The notes beneath the pieces were generated by a model, which was not told where the DNA came from, ran no database searches, and worked only from the letters and a program-made list of their open reading frames with translations. From Osmia lignaria lignaria (lineage: Eukaryota > Arthropoda > Insecta > Hymenoptera > Megachilidae): a DNA stretch of 64,000 nucleotides. Each line of letters starts with the position of its first letter. The first letter of the stretch is position 1. Positions 1 through 12,289 of this stretch are shown here, piece after piece. A program made the position numbers and the translations under genes. Location of the stretch: positions 6,905,888 to 6,969,887 of the forward strand of contig NC_135042.1 of assembly GCF_051020975.1 (NCBI RefSeq). The letters run 5' to 3'.

Positions 1-602
1 TCCACAGAGTTCATCATTTTGCAATCTGTGGTTTAATTTTCAAAATATTTCAAGATCTGAATAATTAAAACTTAGGTGTTTAACATTTGGGGAACTGTTT
101 AAACTTTATGCATGAAAGTGTGTCTATGCTGAATTCCATGTATGAGTGTGAGTCTCTACTTAAACGTTAGATTGCAAAACGATGAACGATCTTTCGATTT
201 ATTTCGTTATGAAAAATTTGCAGCTTTCAGGATATACATCTGTTTTGTAACATCCTGTACAACAAATAAAGTATAAAGAAAAATTTTATTTATAGGGAAA
301 CGAACTGTATAGTGTTGTAATGAAGTGACTAAAATATGTATTTTACGAGTCTGCATAAGATGTGTTATTTATGTTATAAATGTTCAGACAATGGATGTTA
401 ATAATAATTTTTACTTTTATTTCATATACTAAACAGATTCCAAAATCGTTTTAGTATATTAATTAAAGTATGATTAAAATTGTAATTACTATTTACCACG
501 TGTAAGTTTCATATGTACATAAAATTAAAGATATTGATAGTTCTGATTAAAGTATGTTGCTGTTGGAATGTTATTAGTTATTCATTAACAACCTGATCTA
601 TA
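1..602. other. 3' flank and probable 3' UTR of the PPP1R21-like gene
   Basis: This AT-rich stretch lies downstream of the minus-strand stop codon and has no open frame worth calling. Candidate minus-strand poly(A) signals (TTTATT on the plus strand) occur at 416-421 and 285-290. A plus-strand AATAAA is at 265-270 and could serve a gene entering from the left, though none is visible. A 19-base imperfect inverted repeat pairs 9-27 with 169-187. Confidence 0.5.
416..421 (-). terminator. candidate polyadenylation signal AATAAA for the PPP1R21-like gene
   Basis: AATAAA reads on the minus strand about 180 bases past the stop codon, a usual insect 3' UTR length. A second AATAAA lies further out at 285-290. 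Such hexamers are common by chance in DNA this AT-rich, so the choice is tentative. Confidence 0.3.
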
Positions 603-2413
603 TCACTTCTGTTTGCCTTTCTTACTGTTCTGAAAATTATAAAACGAAATGCTGAATATTTGAAATATTAACATTTACATCTAAAGTAAACATTTACCTT
701 GCTTGCAAGTTGAAATTTTAATTGTTGGATTTCTTCTGTTTGTGAAATAAGCTTTTCGTTCATGATGGCAAGGTGTTCACTCATAGTACTAAGTTGAGCT
801 TTATAATTTCCTTCTTGTGTTTCTTTATCTTTTTGCAAAATATTACAATTAGAAAGTGCCTCTGAAAGTGCAGATTCACACTTCTCCCTTTTTGATTCAC
901 ACGTGTCTAAATGAACTTGCATAACTTCGGTCTAAAACATGTTTGTTCAATAAAACGTGTAATAAAAAAATGGGAAAGCTTTTGTTAACACGTTGACCAT
1001 TGAGAAGGGGTCATTTCTATTAAGCATTCTTCAGTTAACTTAATTTAATGATTAAACAAAGAAAAAGAAACAATTTACATTGTAACAGTCAACATGTTAA
1101 ATAAAAAAGTAAATAAAAATATTTAATTACATTGGCAGCCATAGCTAAATTTTTCACATGGTATATATGTTTTTCCGATATTAACTTATCGATCTCTTGA
1201 AGAAAATAATCTCTGATTTTTGCTTCCCGAGCTTCAATTTCTTCTGGTATTGCAAAAGGTACGGTTAGTCTTCCGATCTGTTATCAATACTTATTAATTA
1301 GATAATGTAGAACAAATATTTCTGTAAAATGATTAGAATAAATATTACCATATGGTTTATTTCTGCAGGTTGCAACGATTCATTCTCGAGTTGCAACTGT
1401 TTCAAGCATTCTGTTTGTTCTATTTCATCATATTTTATTTTAAGTATGTGATACTGTGATTTCCAATAATTCATTTCTTTTTCTAAGTCACAAGATTTTG
1501 AAAAATCAAATTCATTATTTTCTTCTTGTACTTTATGAGGACGACCTTCGCCAAGAGATTTTGATGATCGACGTGATGCTAATGGCGATGAAAATGGAGA
1601 TGGTTCTAGTTGAGAATGACTAGAATGTCCTACTCTAGTATCAAATTCATATCCATCTCGTTTACCTTCATTACTAGACCATGATACAGTTTCCTCTTGT
1701 TTATGTCTATCATTTAATCTTTTTTGTAATTCGTTTCTTTCTCTTTCTAGTTTGTCTATAGTATTTTGATACTGGCATTTTAATTCAATTTTAGATTTTT
1801 CACTATGATCTAATTTATATTCTAATTGCTGTATTCTTTCATTTAGAGTTTCAATTTCACTATCTTTGTCACTGATTTGAGATAACAATTGAGCATTTTC
1901 AACTATTTTCTTTTGAAATTCTTCATTCAAGATGTGATTTGGTGGTGGAGATGGTGATAATTGACTATTACTTTCAGATAATTTATTCTTTCCTTTCTTA
2001 GATTTATTTTGTACTTTATCCAGCTCTTCTTGTAATACGGTTATACGTTTGGTCAGTTGCTGATTTCGAAAGGATAAACTGTCTAATTCTTGTTCTGCTC
2101 TTCGAAGTTCTACCTCTTTCTCCTTCAGCTGTTCTCGAATATCTGCATTACGTGCTTGTTCATCAATCACAGCCTTTTTTAGAACATTTGCTTGAGCACG
2201 AATCTAAAGGACAAAACATTTTAGTTAGAGGACTATGATGAACACTTGATAGATATTAAATTATAGAACAGATTAAGAAGAAACATACTATTTTATTACA
2301 GAGATTATTTAAAAATTCTTATACTGCATAATATGTGGGATATTACTTACTTTTGAGTATTCAGTAGCAATCTTTTGATATTTGGTTTGCAGCTGCCCAT
2401 TAACACCCTCCAT
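603..2413 (-). CDS. PPP1R21: PPP1R21 ortholog (KLRAQ-motif coiled-coil protein, FERRY complex subunit 2), five coding exons
   Basis: Coding exons on the minus strand are 2413-2351, 2203-1349, 1277-1131, 931-698 and 629-603. All four introns are phase 0 with GT/AG ends, and the protein has 441 residues. The ATG at 2413 opens MEGVNGQLQTKYQKIATEYSK, which aligns with the vertebrate N-terminus. The KLRAQ motif is split by intron 1 (K21, then IRAQ 22-25). Residues about 20-110 are coiled coil containing SFRNQQL. Residues about 115-192 are a second coiled coil. Residues 193-239 form a Ser/Pro-rich linker. Residues 258-433 match the vertebrate C-terminal coiled coil, including LEKEMNYW and QLSTMSEHLAIMNEKL. 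The tail NSKKGKQK matches the vertebrate Lys-rich end. Vertebrate PPP1R21 is about 780 residues; here the central region is absent. In mammals it is the scaffold of the Rab5-effector FERRY complex on early endosomes. Orthology is strong; FERRY function here is inferred. Confidence 0.95.
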
Positions 2414-3340
2414 AATGCTATCCACTGTTGATTCTGCTGCTTCCAAAATGTTTATAATTTATTACGATTATTATTAAAGAATATTCATTGTTATAACATC
2501 CACTGTAACACAGTATTTCCGGACAACAATTGTATGCATACTAGCACCTCCAACATAAATGTCAACGTCAGTAACAAATGTCTTAATAATTATGACAATT
2601 CGAAGAACAAAAAACCATATGTTTATATACTAAATGAAATTTCATGAATGAAAAATAGATTCCAAAAACGCCCCCAAATACGATACACTTTTCCATGAAA
2701 TTCTATATTCGATGCCTAATAATCGTCAATTGTCAAGGTATCCTAGTGAACAGAAGTTAGTTAGTCGATTTTTGAGTTTTCGTTGATAAGTTATCAACTG
2801 AAGATAAAGATAACAACATTTTCTACCTTGACGATAGTCGGTACATTACCAACATATGGTTCAAGGTATCTTCTTTTATTACAGTTGATAAAAATTACAT
2901 TTTTTAAATTACAAACAAGATATACAGTCTATCCAACGAGACGAGACAGTAAATGTGTATAAATTCACATTTATACACAAGCAGTGATCTTCTATTGAAG
3001 TATCTCAATAACTTTTTATACAGAATAAGAGGATGCAGCAATTGACATACAAAGCACTTACAGAGTTTCAAAAAAATTTTTTCAAATTGGAAAAGCCTAT
3101 CTCTCCTTAAGATCAATTAATCAATTTTCGGTACAAGTGTCTCCGATACTCTTATGAAAAATAACAAAATACATCGATTGACGTCAGGAGAAGCATCTAG
3201 ATCTACTAAAATTTTCCAATTACTTGTTGTATGTGGTGAAACTTTTAAATTTTCTGTGAAAGCTATTTACAGTAAAATATATAGACAGGAAGGCGATAAA
3301 ACGGTATGGATTACTTCGTTAAATGGTAGTAATTTATTGA
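2414..3340. other. 5' flank of the PPP1R21-like gene
   Basis: This should hold the minus-strand 5' UTR and promoter, but no clear TATA or initiator element stands out. The rest is AT-rich. Open frames at 2904-3116 and 3154-3384 have no recognisable similarity, and I treat them as chance. Confidence 0.45.
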
Positions 3341-3720
3341 GTTCGGATCGAAGGATCATTGTTCTTGTTACCTTTTCCTTTTAACCCCTTATTCGTTTTC
3401 TCGCTCTTTGTCTACGGGCACATTGAACATTTTCTTTCGAAGGGACGGCGAAGAGGGATGCGTCGTATTTGTCGGTGGATACAACGGCTTCGCCGTAGCT
3501 TGTGCTTGCTTTCTGAATACGTTTTTCGTCCGCAACTCTACCGAGCGAGGCTACTATCTTGTCAAGCGAACCAGCCGCTGGAGCTGCTCCCTTTTACTCC
3601 CTTTTCTGTATCTATCCGGAGAAACGTATACGTATAACCTCGCATTAGTCACGCTCGTTGGAGCTTCTTTCTTAGTGAATCTCTCCATCGTAGACGCGAC
3701 TGGCATTAACTAGGTCGGCT
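3341..3720. other. GC-richer block with overlapping unrecognised open frames
   Basis: This block is less AT-rich than its surroundings and has many CG dinucleotides. Two overlapping plus-strand frames (3359-3637, 92 codons; 3408-3713, 101 codons) have no recognisable domain and no obvious splice partners. It could be a decayed exon, a regulatory block or chance. Confidence 0.35.
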
Positions 3721-6700
3721 ACGACTTCAAGTAAGCAGAGATAGAAGATTATGCCTCTTTCTGATCTTCAGGGACCATGTCCCCTTCGAACTTACCTTAC
3801 TACCCTCCACAGAAAAATGAAAGTAGCCAGATTGAACGAGCTGGCTCGATATGGTGTTTTTCTCTTGGTAACAGGATTACGTGGTTATTGAGCGAAACAT
3901 CTTTTTTCCTTTCTCATAGAATTTAATCTTTTTACATTTTAAAAATTCAAGGATTTATCAAAAAATTAAATCACAATAGAATTTTTTATTTTCAATGAAT
4001 TATTGTCTGATTCAGCATTATTTGTGGTACATGCTAGCTTTCAATTTTTAATAATTCAATTGAAATTGACTAGCTAAAAGATTTCAAAACGGTCTGCATT
4101 CGTGATGTACATATAATGTGACCGGAAGTGCAATAAACGAGAGTACCAGATGGCTAGTTGTAGAGGCTTTCGTGAAACAATCGCAACGTTTTGGAAGCCT
4201 ACATAGTAGGACTCTCGTGAAACAGGTAATCAAAGTTAGAAGCTGTGCTCGTATTTGTTTAGTTTGCCAGCACGTATATACGGTTGCAGTTGGTAGATTG
4301 CATCTCACATATTGCTCTGAGTATTTATCGCCCAACGATATAACCTTTTTGCATTTGATTCAGTTTCTGTACGTCGTATAATATTCATTTAAAAACTGCA
4401 AATTCTGCTGATATCGAATGTCAGCTTATTAGTCTTTATTTCAATTTTCCTAATTAATTTAATGCGATTAATTTTTATTGAAATTCAATAATCTACTGAA
4501 GATTCTTATAATCAAACTTTTAATATTAATTATTTTTCAAAACATTTTTCATTTGATACTTAGACAATAATGTATTAAAAAATGTTTTACTTAATTATAA
4601 TTCAAACGTACCACCATAAAAAGGCCACGGTCTAATATTTTTGCACACGAATGTTGATATAAAGCAAATAGTGAGAGAAAAGAGTTGCAATTCACAATGT
4701 TGCAAATCGGATAATGTACTCTTGAAGGGGTAAATTCGCATTGGCTTTCATTGATTTGTCCGCGAGCTGACGGTAGATAAAGAAAGATGGTAAATCTGAT
4801 AGAATCGAGGTGACGAACGTGCAATGGGGTGCGGAAAGCACCGGAGAGATTCCAAGCTGCAATCTTTTGTACCGTCCCTTTTCCGGTGCTCGTCGTCGTT
4901 ACACAGAGCTTTGTAATTTTAATTATTTCATTAGTGGAAATCCTTCGAATATACAAAGGAGATGCAGCGTAGAAGGTGAACTGCCGTTGTTCCTCTAACT
5001 CAAGGGAATTTCGTCGACGTCGTCGCCATTCTACATCAGTTCTATTTTTCTTAAGGAGGACGTTTTCCCTCCCTCGTTCGCCGCTACCTTTTCTCCTTCT
5101 TTATTTTCAGATTTCCCGTAGTCTGCAATTTTACCAGTCCACCGATCGATTAAAGTCTGCCTTCGAATTTTAACACCGATTTGAATTACTAATTCCGACC
5201 GGCCGCAAATTAACTTTTCACTGTCTTACATTACAATCAAAGCAGCAATTCTTTCCAATGAAACTTTAATTGCGATAAATTATATTATTCCTTAGCGAGG
5301 TGTTTTAACAGTATTGAAAATTATATAAATTTATTATGATATAAGGTGATTAAACTACCAATTAAACATCTTTTATTTTATTTAAAATCATCTTTTATTT
5401 TATTTAAAATTTGTTATTATGTTTTGTTACGTTTACCTCAAAAATGCAATGTTATTTCTTAGATATTGATTTTTGGAGGTGTTGTTCATTGCATCGTATA
5501 TTGAATAATTGCAACAGATTAAGCGACAGTATAACAAAGCAGGATTTATTAGATTCCCCATGTTCGCGACGAAACGGTACAACGTAGAATAACGATGCTT
5601 ATCGCAGTGATAATAGGAGATACGCGGCTGTCGCGATATTAGTCTGTAATAAACCATAACGTAGACAATCAAATACACGACACCTAACAAGGGCCAAGTA
5701 CCTACCCTCCGTGTACAACGGTCGCGTGGTGCACCAGTAATTTAGGTACCATTGGTTTGGTCAATAGCCAATTCCTATTTGGCTTAGATCCAAGGGGTCA
5801 AACAAACCGGTCATGCCGCGAAGGGTAAAGAACAGAGCTTAGAAATCCCCTTGAGCTTAAGTTTTCTTCTACGACATTCTTCTTTGATGCATAAGCTTAC
5901 TGTTGAGTGTCCTATCCTCCATAGCTTATACGTTTACACAGTTGTAGTCAGAAGAGGATTAATAATCCTGAGGCCATAAAATAGAAATGAAATTAAAAAT
6001 TTTCATAATTATAGTAGATTTCATATTTAAAAATTTTTTGATATAATAAATGGAATACTTTGAAGGGTGTCCATAGATATAGCCTTCTTTAGATTCTCCC
6101 TAAATCGGCACTGGGTGTAGGATTTTATAATTTAAATTATGAATGAATGCTTTAAATGATGACATCGAAGAGATCCACTCCTTTGTTTAGCTTTGAAATC
6201 GTTTACATTGAGAAACGTTGATACATGAAATAATGAAAACCTGAAGAGCAATCGTCGAAACGAATGAACGAGGGTACCATTGTTTGATTCATTCGATTTT
6301 CATCTTGGCGAAGGTAAAAGGGAATAGAAAAGGAAAACGTTTGAGAGATCGTTCGATTAAACTACCCAACCTCATTTCGCTCGAACGCACGAATGTCGTT
6401 AACGAATTTCGTTAACGACTCGTGCGATCCTGTCGTCTCGCGAGATTGCTTCCTAGCCCAGTTCAGGCTACGATCGGAGTGATTTCCCAGCAAAATAGAG
6501 AACGTGCTCCCCCACCAATTCCAGCCGTGACAACCCTGCTACTCGATATTTGCATCGATTTCAAAATACTGAAGTACCTACTATCGAAATTCTGTCGGAA
6601 ATTTATATATCCCTTCTCTGCTTACGTTAGAGCGAGGATGGTAATATGGCCTCTCAATTTGATAGATAGAAAAATAATCTCAAAAGTATGCCAACTATAA

Positions 6701-8208
6701 CTTTTGAATGGATCGATTTCTAAAGTTAAAATTTATATTTTTCAAAGAAGTCAATGATTTTGTGATCTCATTCGTAATTCAAGCTGCTTCAAATTCTAAC
6801 TTAAATTCAAATGGAAGAATAATTCAGGGAATTATCTAATCGATGGTGGATGATATATTTTCTCGATCACGGTCTGAAATATCAAGCACCACTGCCCCCT
6901 GTGAAACGAGCCACCTATATTATTTGCTATGACCCAGGAACACGGTATCAAATCATAAACAAATATCCCAGTAACGAGAAGCAAACAGTGCGTTCACGGG
7001 ACAGCTGAGATGGTAGGTACCTACTAGGTAGTAATGGTAGGTAACCAAAAGGGATGAATACAAAAGGAGACAAGAACGGCGTGGTATTGCGAAAGAATGG
7101 GAAAGAAGAATAAACGATAGAAAAAAAAAAAAAATGAAAATTACACTATAGAAACGATAGAAAAATTTCATGATAGAAGGAGATATGTTACCTGACCATA
7201 TGGGCAGACATATCAGAATCTTTAGTAATTATGAAACAGGATAAACCTTACCAATTTCAGTAACCCTGAACACCACTGTTCCTAAGTCTATGGGGTTCAG
7301 TCTAGGAAGGTGTCAATTTACCATCAGCCACGTGCTCCTCCTTTCCTGTGGGATGGAGGTAGAGTGTATGTGCCCTTTGTACACATATAGAGCGAGTCTC
7401 TTCATGGAATTCCGTGGACATGGAATTCCTTGAATGTGTTGTGGCTGAAGGGCCACGTTCACTGAAACGTGGACGTCTGGATCGCAAGGTTTTCAAGGTG
7501 TTACATAGTACCCTTACCTCAAGAGACTCCTGATGTTCCCTTTATAGATCCTCCCCTTTATAAATAGGAGATGTGGACCAGTGATAGAGGTGTCCAGATT
7601 CCTTTATAACTAACAAGAATGTTGAATAAATTTGACTTGTCAACCACTTTTTTATGTATCGTGAAAAATGACGTTATTCTCTGTATTCAGCTTCCTGAAA
7701 TGGAGATAAAGGAAAGAGATGTGTAAAGAGGAGACATGTAAAGAATCAAACAAAAACAGACCAATCACCAAAGAGACGAATAGACAGATGCCAAAGTACG
7801 GTGCAAACTGGCAGATCGCATACTCTCGCTTATTGTGCCTGTCTATGTGGTACGTATCTACGTGCAAGCATATACACATATTCGCCGCATATTTTCGGCA
7901 CTGCTGCATGATATCGACATACTGCATACCGCACCTGGAATACACAGGCATACCATGTACCATACCATGAAATCGTATATCCACATGTACATCGTATGTA
8001 AACACGTGTGTGTCTGTCTCTGTACATATATGTACACGTAACATGTATCTACTGCAAACTCATATATCATATTCCCTAGTAACGCTCGCATCATTTGTAA
8101 TTCATGTGTACCTATACACTTCCATTTTGATTTGTACAGGACTAATTTTCAAAGAGTCCAAGTAATTTATTAATAGAAGTTGATGTGATATTAATTAGTA
8201 GCATGATG
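3721..8208. other. non-coding stretch, no gene seen
   Basis: AT-rich DNA with only short unrecognised open frames. Inside it are a 22-base tandem duplication at 5367-5410, an A-rich run near 7110-7130, and a palindromic TATAAATAG-containing motif near 7556-7570 that fits the MEF2 consensus. TG- and AC-rich sequence with a 16-base palindrome (8021-8036) lies near its end. Confidence 0.55.
5367..5410. repeat. exact 22-base tandem duplication
   Basis: The 22-base unit beginning CATCTTTTATTTTATTTAAA occurs twice in a row (5367-5388 and 5389-5410) with no mismatch that I can see. The identity suggests a recent duplication or a slippage hotspot. Confidence 0.85.
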
Positions 8209-8366
8209 CAGTGGCGCAACTAGGAAAATGGAAAAAATCAATTGACAAATTGGTCAATTTAACAAATTGTTTTTTTAACAAATACCAGAATATTTTCAAA
8301 AATTCCAAAAAATATTTTTAACAATTTTTTTACCTCCCCTATCTCATAATTACAATTGCGCCACTG
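8209..8366. mobile_element. MITE-like element with CAGTGGCGCAA termini
   Basis: A 158-base segment bounded by inverted ends: CAGTGGCGCAACTAGG at 8209 and its complement, ending CGCCACTG, at 8366. The outer 11 bases are identical. The interior is AT-rich and non-coding. The CAGTGGCG ends resemble hAT-type termini and the CATTGGCG ends of the elements at 18.9 and 35.5 kb. No clean target-site duplication is visible, so the superfamily is uncertain. Confidence 0.6.
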
Positions 8367-8640
8367 TACTGTCACGATGGATGACAATCTACTGCTGGTT
8401 AATGAATGTAGAAAATTAAGGTCCTGATTTTTTTTAAAATAATACGCAATATAAGGTTGTTTTTGCACACAAATCACCGTAATTAAATACCTACTGTCTT
8501 ATAAGTATCATTCCTGATAAAAGAAAATATGAAGGCAGAAAACGAATTCCCACGTACTTAAATCTTTAAATTGAAACTACGTTTCTGTATATGTATCTGC
8601 AAATAAAATGATGGGAATCGACTAATGACTATATGTGTAT

Positions 8641-8835
8641 AATATATACGGAGTAGTAGTCTAGCAGTAGAAGTCGCCGGACGTCAGAAACAACCCCGTG
8701 CTAGCGAAAATAATGGGGGCGGGAAACGAGCGAGTGCTCGAGAACACTGGCACAAGTACGAGAGATGCGGCCGAGCGATTAGGGCGTAGACCGTTTCTCT
8801 TGCACCGCGTCCTGGCTACTACAGAGCGACAGAGA
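8641..8835. other. GC- and CpG-rich block
   Basis: A short block with high GC and many CG dinucleotides sits abruptly in AT-rich DNA. No coding frame or known RNA is recognisable. It could be an unmethylated regulatory block or a non-coding exon. Confidence 0.35.
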
Positions 8836-11086
8836 ATATACTTAAAGGGTTAAAAAAATTGTACTCCCACTTGAATAAATATTTATTATTACCAGAAACG
8901 TTAGAAATGCTATATATATATGATGTTAGCTTATTAATTTAAATTGATTTAAATTAATTGAAATAAATTGAATTTACAAAATAGACTAATTTACTCAAAA
9001 ATAAACGTATTTGTAATATAAAATTAGTAGCCCTTCATATGCCAATAAAAACTACAAATTTTTTTTAATTAAAAAAATGTAGATCTGTATTGAATTGTAA
9101 TTAAAATATATATGACATTGGTATTTTGTAAGAAAGGGTGTTTGATGTTAGTACTGTATGATATATGTACCTACTTTGGTTGATATTATTAAAACCATTG
9201 AGCATCGTTTGAAACCCAATAAATGTGGAAGTACAAATAATTCGTCCCTTGTAGGTATCAAGAAGAATCATGGTCTCGCATTACAAAGCCCAGGTTCTGT
9301 AATTCGAGATAGTCACCTGGCACAGGCTAGCTTGTGGCCGGATGTAGTAGGATAGGGTCTTAAGGATTGGATGTATTGAAACCTCTTCAATAACGGCAGT
9401 GAGAATTCTACAGGTTGCTCTTTGTGTTCTATTTTTTTATTCTTATTATACAATAACTCTAAAGTCCTGCTCCTCTTATACATCAATGTCGAGTGTTTAA
9501 TAGGAGAGGATCTTAGAATCTCAGAACTCCAGAATCTTAGTATTTTAGAACAATGGAATACTAGAATACTCAGATTATTAGAGTATTAGAATATTAGAAT
9601 ATTAAAATATTAGAATATTAAAACATTAGAATATTAGAGTATTAGGATCCCAGAAAATTGTTAAAATTCTTTTTCACGACAGCAATATATCAACAAGGGT
9701 AATAAAAACACCGTATTTCCAGTTGAAAGTAGAAAATCAAAGTATCGTCTACGAACGAACGTGATATGTGACTCGGAAACGGAAGAATATAGAAGGAACG
9801 TGGACACGAGGGCGGAAAGAAAGACAATGCAACTAGCGTTTAGATCGCAGAGACATTTTTACGAGGCGGCTAAACAGCTGCAGTCTCGACTCTACTTTTT
9901 ACAACCACTTCTAGCTTCACACTTTTGCAAAGTGCACATAGCGGTTCCACAGGATTTAATACTTAACGGAACGATTTATTCGATTTTGCTGACATTTCTT
10001 TGGGGGTTTATTCATTCACAGTGGGGCTCATTAATCAATTCACACGTTCTCTTGTCTCGCTCTCTTCTTATTGTTAGAGTCCTATACAGGCTATATAAAA
10101 AAAAATGCACCCCACTAAAACTGTAGTCTTTATACTAAAACAAATCAAAATTTGGTTTCTCTAATTAATTTCTAATTAACATAATATTGACTCTAATTAG
10201 AATTTTCTAATTAATATGATATTGATGTTACTTAAAAAATTCTACATTATAAATCTTGAATGAATTGACAAATGAAACGATGGTATTCTGGATAATTACA
10301 ATTTACAGTTACAGTGTGACCTATCGCATGCATAATTTTTCACTGTGGCATTGATGAAACGTTAGAAAAAAAGAACAAGAAAAAAACACATGAGAAATGT
10401 TTCACTAATGCATTGCTAATTCGAGCAAACATAGAATCATTTAATAAAAACAAATGATACTTGGCAGAATTTAAAAGTTTGTATTATGCATGCGCAGCCG
10501 TTACATAGCTTAAGTATAAATCAGGGATATAAGTCAGGCATTAGTCAGCTCTAGTATAAATCGCGACGGTAATTCAAACGTCACGACCCTTCCGGTCACA
10601 TCAAGCACATCGTTGCATACCATCGCATAAACTATTCTACCAATGATATATATATATGACCATATGGTGATAGTTTCGTGAATTAGCATAACTTTTTTCA
10701 TACGTTTTAGTGTCAGGTATATGTATGAAAACGATTTGACAGTAGCCAGATAGGATTATGTGTATTTAATGGTACAAAAAGTTGATCGAATATAGGAACT
10801 GGAAATGATAATTAGTACTAAATTAAATATGATTAAAAACTACTATAAGCAACTAAATACAATTAAATTCATCGATCAACTTTTTTATCAAAAAGCTATT
10901 TCTTTTTCTATCCTCAAATATGCATCATTTCATCTTAAAGATAAAATCCATAAATTGAAATCGTATCAGTGGCACTCGTGCTTATTGAAGTTATGTTGTC
11001 ATGAATCTTCTCATGCGGATTACGCAACAGGTTTCCTAGTTTTCCTGTTACGCGTAATGTTAAATCGTTGATGAATAACTTCATAA
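8836..11086. other. non-coding stretch with a simple repeat
   Basis: AT-rich sequence with no supported gene. A 121-codon plus-strand frame at 9761-10126 has no recognisable domain. A segment at 10485-10600 carries GCATGCGCA and two copies of AGTATAAATC about 45 bases apart. These look promoter-like, but no gene follows. Confidence 0.5.
9574..9646. repeat. degenerate 8-base tandem array, unit TATTAGAA
   Basis: About eight or nine imperfect head-to-tail copies of TATTAGAA are seen, with AAAA, GAG and GGA variants. Related ATTAG-rich sequence extends left to about 9515. Confidence 0.8.
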
Positions 11087-11245
11087 TTAACCCTTGAATA
11101 GTGGAGTCTGGGTCAATCGAGACCCAAATTTACAAAACACATATAAGGATATTAACTTGAAGTTGAAAGTATAATTTTTAAACGAAAGGGTTTCATATAC
11201 TGGAAGAATAATTTGGAGAAACGTCTTCTAGTTTTCCTCGTAATT
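11087..11245 (+). mobile_element. left end of a piggyBac-like TTAA element
   Basis: The sequence starts TTAACCCTTGAATAGTGGAG at a TTAA. It continues with GACCCAAATTTACAAAA, AAGGATAT and TTTTTAAACGAAAGGGTTTC, all collinear with the complete copy at 62737-62948. Similarity fades near 11245, and no right end with CCATGGTCCGC is found close by. I read it as a truncated copy. Confidence 0.65.
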
Positions 11246-12289
11246 CAACGAGTTAGATATGAATAAAGAATTAAACGCAAATAGTTAATCGGAATTTTAC
11301 TGATTCATACGTCAGCGATTTTAATTAATGCAATTTCTTACTAGTAATGCAACGGATGGTCTTGCTTCCTAAAAGTTTCTCGCACAGCCGGATTTCTCGT
11401 CATTTGTAGATGTCAAACTTCATTTATTTTCAAACGATCGCGGAATAAGTTCGACTGCCTGAACAGGAATATTCATCGAGAATTCGTGATGATATTCCTA
11501 ACTATCCTAGAATCAATAGTTCCGTTATAATATCTGCTTTAAGTTTTCGAATATGAAATATGTGTCTAATAAAGTACTATTATTTCAATTATCTTTCCTT
11601 ATACCTTTTACATACTTCATATATAACAAAAAAAAAATTGCCATTAAAAAGAAAGTGCAATTGCATTTTGCATTCTGCAACTGCAATGTGAAAGAAAATC
11701 ATGCAGTTGGATTATAGAGCTTGTTAAATAATGCAAATTTTTTTAAACAATTTACTTGAAACAGAGCTATGGCGTGGCTCAGTGGTTAGAATTAGGCTAT
11801 ATAGAGTGAATCATGATGGGGACTGCACGTGTCAAGCGTCTGTTTCCCCCTTTCTCCAGGGAATAATAATGAATGATTCATCATTGTTACATTTAACCTT
11901 ATAGTAAGTGCTGTACGCCGTATCATAGCAATTTTATCGAAATGTTTCGTTAGTCCTTGGAGACATGAACATCAACCTTTATTTCCTTTGTCTGAAGTAT
12001 ATTGCAATAGATAACTTTATGAAGAGAGTCACTGCAGTATGATATTATACATATCCAGTTACATTTACGGAAGTTATTCACATCACACATTATGTCTATT
12101 TATATCATTCCACGTGTAGATTTAAAAAAATTTTTTAAATATTTTAAAGACAGAGCTGAATATGCTAATCTTACCTAGAGAACTGGCGACGTAGGAGAGA
12201 AGGTCCCACCATTAATTTGAACACGTTTGTTGCAGACGGAGGATCCTGAAATAAACAAAAATAATATTAATAATATATCCAATTATCTT
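11246..12289. other. non-coding stretch with a tRNA-like fragment
   Basis: AT-rich and without a supported gene. The only structured feature noted is the tRNA-like segment near 11765-11870. Confidence 0.5.
11765..11870 (+). repeat. tRNA-like sequence, possible SINE remnant
   Basis: GGCGTGGCTCAGTGGTTAGA at 11771 resembles a tRNA D-arm and RNA polymerase III A box (TRGCNNAGYNGG). No proper B box (GGTTCRANTCC) or closed acceptor stem follows, so it is not an intact tRNA gene. A decayed tRNA-derived SINE or a chance match are both possible. Confidence 0.3.

Noticed and set aside
3408..3713. 101-codon plus-strand frame in a GC-richer block
   Set aside because: No known family; another frame overlaps it, and no donor or acceptor makes it part of a gene.
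7652..8044. Cys/His/Tyr-rich frames on both strands
   Set aside because: They come from a TGTACA/CATACA-rich low-complexity tract; several frames overlap on both strands.
9574..9646. Regular short repeats that could suggest a CRISPR-like array
   Set aside because: Eight-base units with no spacers in a eukaryotic genome; simple tandem repeat.
9761..10126. 121-codon plus-strand frame
   Set aside because: No similarity, no splice context, ends in an A-rich run; not distinguishable from chance.
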